Below are positions 56,871 through 64,000 of a stretch of DNA of 64,000 nucleotides, piece by piece (the first letter of the stretch is position 1; each line of letters begins with the position of its first letter). Origin of the DNA: Alphaproteobacteria bacterium (GTDB lineage Bacteria > Pseudomonadota > Alphaproteobacteria > Micavibrionales > Micavibrionaceae); the NCBI GenBank assembly GCA_030750865.1, contig JASMHE010000009.1, forward strand, positions 1-64,000, read 5' to 3'. The notes beneath the pieces were generated by a model. That model saw nothing but the letters and a program-made list of their open reading frames with translations. It had not been told where the DNA came from and did not search any database. The translations under genes and the position numbers were made by a program.

Positions 56871-57089
56871 TCCAGCACACCTGACTTCATACATCGGCCG
56901 CGCACCACGAACAAAGCCCCCAAAACCGCATAAAGCACGCCCTGCACAATCGGAAATACGTATCCGCATACCCCAAAAAATACGGGGGAAGATGCGCGGA
57001 AAAATACGGGCCGGAACATCTGCCCGATTTCCTCCACAAAAACGCAATAAAAGCTTGGATTTATGCGCTTTTCCTGTGTATTTACCCGC

Positions 57090-59605
<2,516 letters not shown>

Positions 59606-59656
59606 CCGGATGCCTGATCCGGCACGCCCATCAAAATCATTCGCAGATTATTCAAA

Positions 59657-59695
59657 GATCAGATGCCGTTTATAAAACGCATCTGATCGGCTTTT
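59657..59695 (+). terminator. gyrB terminator
   Basis: GATCAGATGC (59657-59666) and GCATCTGATC (59679-59688), a perfect 10-bp stem with a 12-nt loop, then GGCTTTT. Confidence 0.7.
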
Positions 59696-60125
59696 ACCCT
59701 CTTTTTCCTCGTCTTTCTTGCCTTGTTTTTTGCCTTGTTCCGCCTCACCCTATTGCCGCCTTGCCCTGCCCCATCCTGCCGCGACATCATTGACGCCTTT
59801 ATGGGCGCTTTTATGGGCACTCTTATAGACGCCGTTGCAACCAAATCCGTTTATCGCCCCCCCATCAGGCATAGGCATCGCGGCATCGATTGCAGCACTT
59901 TCGGTACGGCATTGATCGCCTGGCGCCTGTCACCCCGCCGGACACGTTCTTTTATGTCATTATTTTGTATTTTGACATATTGACTTATTATGAAAAAAAG
60001 CCATATAACATATATCTCTTTTAAGACTAAATTTGTTTTTGCGATTTACAATCGTATAAAGAGACATAGAGACGATGGCAAAATAATAGCGGTAAACAGG
60101 ATCAAAACCTGTAGGAGTGTGACCC
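59696..60125. other. Gap after gyrB holding a promoter; no gene supported
   Basis: A Pro/Cys/Arg-rich open frame exists at 59723-59983, but it has no ribosome site and no protein character. TTGACT (59980-59985), 18-bp spacer, TATAAC (60004-60009) is a good promoter for the next gene, leaving a ~110-nt leader ending in TAGGAG. Confidence 0.55.
59980..60009 (+). promoter_or_regulatory. Promoter of the gene at 60126
   Basis: TTGACT-18-TATAAC; a second TTGACA lies 8 bp further upstream (59972-59977). Confidence 0.5.
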
Positions 60126-60869
60126 ATGCAAACGGCAGCAGCAGACGTACAAACACAAACTGACACAATTTCACGCGAAGATCTCGCCCCTCTTTTCCAC
60201 GGCCACACGCCGCAGGAATTCGCCGCAAGTGTTCTGGCATATTTCAAAGCCGACCTGGCAGAACAAAATGAAATGGGCGCAACATCCGTTAACGCAAGCA
60301 TTCACCAGATGCCATATGACGATCTGAATGTCTGGCTTCAGGGCACAGACGCGGGAGATGCTTATAAAGCCGCCACAATGGACACGCTGAAAGCACATGT
60401 CGATACACTTATGGAAGCGGCCGTCACAGACCCGCAGCAAACAGATGCCTTGCAGGACTTCCTGCGCGGTGATTTCATGTATCTCTGGATCAATTGCGGC
60501 GACCTTAAAGACAGCCCGTTCTATGGCTGTTTTTCCGAATATGCCGCCCTTGTACAGGATTCAGACAATGAACAATTACTGACGATCCTCAGCGACATGT
60601 CAAAATTCTGGGCGACCGAGAAAGATACATATGCGCTGAAGCAGTTTTTGGAGCACCCGCATCTGCCACCGCGCAGCCACACAATCGTTGACGCATTTTC
60701 TGAAAATGCGGCCGGACATGTTGACACATCCGTGATTGAATCATTCCTGAATGATGCATGGCACGATGCGGCGGATAACGAAGACCGTCAACTCACACGC
60801 GATATCGAAGCGGTTGCAAAACGCGCACAAAGCCGACTGGGTGCGACATTTACATTCCAGCCGCGATAA
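60126..60869 (+). CDS. Hypothetical protein (247 aa) between gyrB and argS
   Basis: Not recognised. Acidic, mostly helical, soluble: EFAASVLAYFKADLAEQNEM, YDDLNVWLQGTDAGDAYKAATM, DFLRGDFMYLWINCGDLKD, and LTILSDMSKFWATEKDTYALK. No signal peptide or membrane helix. TAGGAG precedes the ATG and a promoter is visible, so it is probably expressed. A nested inverted repeat follows the stop. Confidence 0.65.
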   Translation: MQTAAADVQTQTDTISREDLAPLFHGHTPQEFAASVLAYFKADLAEQNEMGATSVNASIHQMPYDDLNVWLQGTDAGDAYKAATMDTLKAHVDTLMEAAVTDPQQTDALQDFLRGDFMYLWINCGDLKDSPFYGCFSEYAALVQDSDNEQLLTILSDMSKFWATEKDTYALKQFLEHPHLPPRSHTIVDAFSENAAGHVDTSVIESFLNDAWHDAADNEDRQLTRDIEAVAKRAQSRLGATFTFQPR

Positions 60870-60895
60870 TCGCCCGCCCCCTACATCAACATTAA

Positions 60896-60975
60896 AAATA
60901 CCGTTTCCGGTCACATCGCGCGTTTTTCCCTATGGAAATCTGCACGGCGATGTGTTTTAAAAGAAAACGGTATTT
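60896..60975 (+). promoter_or_regulatory. Nested three-tier hairpin upstream of argS
   Basis: AAATACCGTTT (60896-60906) pairs with AAACGGTATTT (60965-60975). Inside, CACATCGC (60912-60919) pairs with GCGATGTG (60947-60954). At the tip, TTTCC (60925-60929) pairs with GGAAA (60934-60938). It ends 45 nt before the argS ATG. It could be an attenuator or leader element of argS, or the 3' end of the preceding transcript. Confidence 0.6.
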
Positions 60976-61020
60976 ATTTCAGGACGATAACACTTACATT
61001 CTACGAAGGCTCAAAACGTC

Positions 61021-62790
61021 ATGGCATCACTTGCACAAAAACTGACCGACATTGTCGGCGATATTTTCGAACAAAACGACCTGCCAAAAGAACTTGGCGA
61101 AGTCCGCTTGTCCGATCGTCCCGACCTTGCGCAATTCCAGTGTAACGGTGCAATGGCCGCCGCCCGCATTGCCAAGAAAAACCCGCGTGAAATTGCCACG
61201 CAGATTGTCGAATCCTTATCGCAAAATGACATCTTTGACAAAGTCGATATTGCCGGTCCGGGATTTATCAATCTGAACTTGACCGATGCGTATATCGCCG
61301 CGCATCTTGCGGCCGTTGCAGACGATGAAAAATGCGGCGTTGCCCTGACCGAAACAGCCGACACCGTCATGCTTGACTATGGCGGCCCGAACATTGCAAA
61401 ACCGATGCATGTCGGCCATCTGCGCGCTTCTATCATCGGGGATACATTGCGCCGCCTGTATTCATTCAAGGGATACAAAGCCATCGGTGATGTGCATATG
61501 GGCGACTGGGGCACACATATGGGCATGATCATCAGCGAATATATGATGACCGGTCAGGTTGACCGTATCCTGAACCTTGATCTGGATGATGACACCGTGG
61601 TTGATGATTTCATGAATGAACTGACCGCGCTTTATCCGCAGGCATCCGCCGCCTGCAAAGAGAACGAAGACCGCAAGGCCGCAGCCCTGGAAGCTGTGTT
61701 GCGCATGCAGAAAAAAGAAGAGCCGCACATTTCCATCTGGCAAAAAATTCGTGATGCATCCGTGCAATCCATGAAGAAAAACTTTGCGGCCCTGAATGTG
61801 TATTTCGATCTTTGGAAAGGCGAGGCCGACGTTAATGATTACATTGCCGATATGGTTGACGATCTGCGTGAAAAAGGTCTGGTCGAGGAAAGCGACGGCG
61901 CACAGGTCATTCGCGTCGAACAGGATGATGACAAAAAAGAAATGCCGCCGCTTATTCTGTATAAACGTGACGGCGCGGTGATGTACGGCACGACCGATCT
62001 GGCCACCATTGTCGAGCGGATGAAGCTTTTTGATCCGGCGCGCATTGTCTATGTCGTTGACCAACGTCAACATCTGCACTTTACGCAAGTGTTCCGTGCG
62101 GCCGAAAAAAGCGGTATTACAAGCCCCGACAAAACGGTCTTGCTCCACGCCGGTTTTGGCACCATGAACGGACCGGACGGCAAACCGTTTAAAACACGGG
62201 CGGGCGGCGTGATGAAGCTGGAAGATCTGATCGAAACAGGCCGTGAGAAAGCCCGCGCCCGTTTATCCGAAGCCAATCTGGCCGCTGACATGGATCAAGA
62301 CGAACGCGAAAACATTGCCAATATCATTGCCGTGGCCGCCATTAAATTCGCCGACCTACAAAACCAGCGGATCACGGATTATATTTTTGATATGGACCGT
62401 TTCATGAGCTTTGAAGGCAAAACAGGCCCGTATCTGCTGTATCAGATTGTCCGCATCAAATCACTGCTGCGCAAAGGTGAACAGCAAGGCCTTGATATCA
62501 AACTGGCCGACATTCACATCACACATGACAGCGAACGCGCATTGGCACTGGCGCTGGCCGAATTCCCCGATGCATTCGACACGGCACTACGTAACGATAT
62601 GCCGCATTATTTATGCGAATATGTCTACAAGCTGGCCGGCCTGTTCAGCAGTTTTTACGGCAGTTGCCATATCCTGTCAGGCGATGATCAAGACGTACAG
62701 GCTTCACGCATTGCCCTGTCGTTGATGACGCAAAAAACAATCGAAACCGTGCTTGAGCTACTGGGCATTGATGTGCCCGACCGCATGTAA
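61021..62790 (+). CDS. argS: Arginyl-tRNA synthetase
   Basis: 589 aa class I synthetase. The Add-1 domain (residues 1-110) recognises the tRNA D-loop. The catalytic domain carries YGGPNIAKPMHVGHLRAS, the HIGH motif in its ArgRS form (HVGH). KPFKTRAGGVMKLEDL sits in the KMSK position, which is degenerate in this enzyme family. The C-terminal helical anticodon-binding domain ends VLELLGIDVPDRM. AAGG lies upstream of the ATG. Confidence 0.97.
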   Translation: MASLAQKLTDIVGDIFEQNDLPKELGEVRLSDRPDLAQFQCNGAMAAARIAKKNPREIATQIVESLSQNDIFDKVDIAGPGFINLNLTDAYIAAHLAAVADDEKCGVALTETADTVMLDYGGPNIAKPMHVGHLRASIIGDTLRRLYSFKGYKAIGDVHMGDWGTHMGMIISEYMMTGQVDRILNLDLDDDTVVDDFMNELTALYPQASAACKENEDRKAAALEAVLRMQKKEEPHISIWQKIRDASVQSMKKNFAALNVYFDLWKGEADVNDYIADMVDDLREKGLVEESDGAQVIRVEQDDDKKEMPPLILYKRDGAVMYGTTDLATIVERMKLFDPARIVYVVDQRQHLHFTQVFRAAEKSGITSPDKTVLLHAGFGTMNGPDGKPFKTRAGGVMKLEDLIETGREKARARLSEANLAADMDQDERENIANIIAVAAIKFADLQNQRITDYIFDMDRFMSFEGKTGPYLLYQIVRIKSLLRKGEQQGLDIKLADIHITHDSERALALALAEFPDAFDTALRNDMPHYLCEYVYKLAGLFSSFYGSCHILSGDDQDVQASRIALSLMTQKTIETVLELLGIDVPDRM

Positions 62791-62834
62791 ATTGCACGCC
62801 AGTCATACATCGTTCGCCGCACTGCAATATTTTG

Positions 62835-62864
62835 TTGACATAACTTACAGTTTGGGCTTATGGT
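62835..62864 (+). promoter_or_regulatory. Promoter of the receiver-like gene
   Basis: Consensus TTGACA (62835-62840), 18-bp spacer, TATGGT (62859-62864), ~25 nt leader with AAGGGG. Confidence 0.55.
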
Positions 62865-62895
62865 CTATCCCTACATTTTAAGGGGATTTACAAAA

Positions 62896-63471
62896 ATGGC
62901 AGAAATTATTCAAAAACGTGACGTTGTCCGTGCAAAAGACCTGAACATTGTGGTTTACGAAGACCCGTCAATGTCCGAAGGCCTGTCTTACAAATTTGAC
63001 GCGCAAGTAGCGCTTGATGTCGGCTGTGAACCTGTGTTCACCGAAAGTCTGGACGAACTGGCACAGGCCATCGACCATATGGAAACATTGCCCGATGCCA
63101 TCATCATCAAGGACAAATCAACACCGTCTGTTCGTGATGTCATGCCCGAAATTGCGTTTTCTGACGCATTGCTGGGTGCAATGGGCCACAATACAACACC
63201 GCGCCTTGACAAGGGCACGGCCTCTGTCGGGGTGCATGCGTTGACACTTCTGAAAAATGAAAACTCACCGGTCAAAGATGTGCCTGTCATTATCTGGGGC
63301 GCTTTTTCCGAAGAGAGTTTCCGCGATGCCGGTGCAGATGCCGTCATTACAAGTACCGACATGATGTATAATAAATGCATCCAGCGCACATTGGAAACAT
63401 TGCTCGGCAAGACAATCCGCACAACAACTCCAAATCAGGACAACAGCATCACGGGTTTGAAACCGTCATAA
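62896..63471 (+). CDS. Receiver-like (pseudo-receiver) orphan protein
   Basis: 191 aa from ATG 62896 (AAGGGG upstream). The fold resembles a response-regulator receiver. NIVVYEDPSM gives an acidic pair after beta1. LDELAQAIDHMETLPDAIIIKD gives alpha2-beta3, ending in Asp where the phospho-acceptor would be. VPVIIWGAFSEESFRDAGADAVITS matches the beta4-alpha4-beta5 'PVi.ltA....A..aGAd.yl.Kp' region. A ~35-residue insert (LLGAMGHNTTPRLDKGTASVG) and loss of the terminal Lys suggest a degenerate receiver. No output domain follows. Confidence 0.6.
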   Translation: MAEIIQKRDVVRAKDLNIVVYEDPSMSEGLSYKFDAQVALDVGCEPVFTESLDELAQAIDHMETLPDAIIIKDKSTPSVRDVMPEIAFSDALLGAMGHNTTPRLDKGTASVGVHALTLLKNENSPVKDVPVIIWGAFSEESFRDAGADAVITSTDMMYNKCIQRTLETLLGKTIRTTTPNQDNSITGLKPS

Positions 63472-63533
63472 CGGCCATATCAATCACATCCGAATAAATA
63501 AGAAAAAACACGAGCACGCGCGGCAGAACAATT

Positions 63534-64000
63534 TTATTCTGCGGCTTGCGCGTCGCCATCATCATCCGGCGGTCCGCCGCCGCCTTTTCTGAACAGGGAA
63601 TCGCGCATTGTACGTCCGGCCCGCTTCAGAATATTCGCAGCTTCCGGATCGATCGGCGTATCAGTCAAGTGACTGCCTGAGGACTGCGCCGCATCTGGTG
63701 CTGCACCACCGCCCGTATTATCACCCGCTTGACTACCGACATCACCACCTTGTCCATCTCCGGCAGCAGGCGTACCACCTTCGGCGCCTTTATCGATTAA
63801 CTCTTGCCAGTTCACAGACGATTTTGCCTCCGGCGGCGCTGCATTATTATTCGCATCACCACCAGCCTGATTACCGGCCTGATTACCCGTCTGCTGGCTT
63901 GCCTGCGCGTTGTCGGCAGGCGGCGTAGATGGCGGCTGTTGCGGTGGCGGCGCTGTATTGCCGCCCCCTTGATTTGCATCACCCTGTTGCGATGGCTGTT
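63534..64000 (-). CDS. Low-complexity Gln/Asn/Gly/Pro-rich protein, C-terminal part
   Basis: The minus-strand frame is open from the right edge to TAA at 63534-63536, so only the last ~155 residues are seen. The sequence is Gln/Pro/Asn/Gly repeats (GNQAGNQAGGDANNN, PPPQQPPSTPP), a short ordered patch (VNWQELIDKGAEGG), more Gly/Asp, then EAANILKRAGRTMRDSLFRK and a Gly/Pro/Asp tail. An internal GTG at 63815 could be mistaken for a start. Convergent with the receiver-like gene. Function unknown. Confidence 0.6.
   Translation of the reverse strand, partial: QPSQQGDANQGGGNTAPPPQQPPSTPPADNAQASQQTGNQAGNQAGGDANNNAAPPEAKSSVNWQELIDKGAEGGTPAAGDGQGGDVGSQAGDNTGGGAAPDAAQSSGSHLTDTPIDPEAANILKRAGRTMRDSLFRKGGGGPPDDDGDAQAAE

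Noticed and set aside
59723-59983. 86-aa reading frame after gyrB
   Set aside because: Pro/Cys/Arg-rich, no ribosome site, and it overlaps the promoter of the next gene.

Overview
The window is chromosomal DNA from a bacterium that I read as an alphaproteobacterium of moderate GC (about 50% by eye). The evidence is combined gene content and order: usg; a DUF1674 (SDHAF4-like) protein; a eukaryote-like NADP isocitrate dehydrogenase; the thioredoxin-reductase-like ferredoxin-NADP+ reductase; ctaA; an RNase E with a long insertion in its S1 domain; radA-cvpA-purF-SDR; and rpsT-dnaA-dnaN-recF-gyrB. The genus cannot be fixed from this sequence. I see no insertion sequence, phage, CRISPR array or rRNA, so this is mostly vertical core genome with orphan genes between housekeeping blocks.

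Layout. 0-5 kb: an apparently frameshifted methyltransferase tail, tRNA-Thr(CGU), SRP RNA, a large metallophosphoesterase, dnaX-ybaB and xthA. 5.8-14 kb: a nuclease, an MFS transporter, a 58-aa DUF1674 gene, chorismate mutase, rsmB, a cyclase-fold orphan, and rpe overlapping a heparinase II/III-like gene. 14-25 kb: radA, cvpA-purF-SDR, a YjdF-like membrane protein, an MscS channel, and the minus-strand yfgM-like/bamB/der operon. 25-34 kb: a DUF218 protein, icd, an L,D-transpeptidase, a lipoprotein, an amidase, and rne with a long structured leader. 34-45 kb: a candidate small RNA, an acidic secreted protein coupled to a glycosyltransferase, orphans, ctaA, a ferredoxin-NADP+ reductase and a 1121-aa autotransporter. 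45-51 kb: usg, groES-groEL under a perfect CIRCE operator, ppa, and mutM with neighbours. 51-64 kb: rpsT, dnaA, a K+-channel-like gene, dnaN, recF, gyrB, an orphan, argS, a receiver-like orphan, and the start of a low-complexity gene that runs off the right edge.

Functions cluster around replication and repair (dnaA, dnaN, recF, gyrB, dnaX, ybaB, radA, xthA, mutM) and the cell envelope (bamB, yfgM-like, L,D-transpeptidase, amidase, autotransporter, lipoprotein). The rest is RNA metabolism and translation (rne, rsmB, argS, rpsT, SRP RNA, der), proteostasis (groES-groEL) and central metabolism (icd, rpe, purF, ppa, chorismate mutase).

The most striking signal lies in start-site architecture. 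At least seven monocistronic or first-in-operon genes lack a Shine-Dalgarno. Each instead has a -35/-10 promoter whose -10 hexamer ends exactly 6 nt before the ATG, predicting leaderless mRNAs (dnaX, the SNase-like gene, rsmB, radA, the gene at 24503, the gene at 38895, mutM). In contrast dnaA, rne and argS have long leaders with strong predicted RNA structure. A 28-bp perfect palindrome lies upstream of the autotransporter. These are sequence-level inferences and need transcript mapping.
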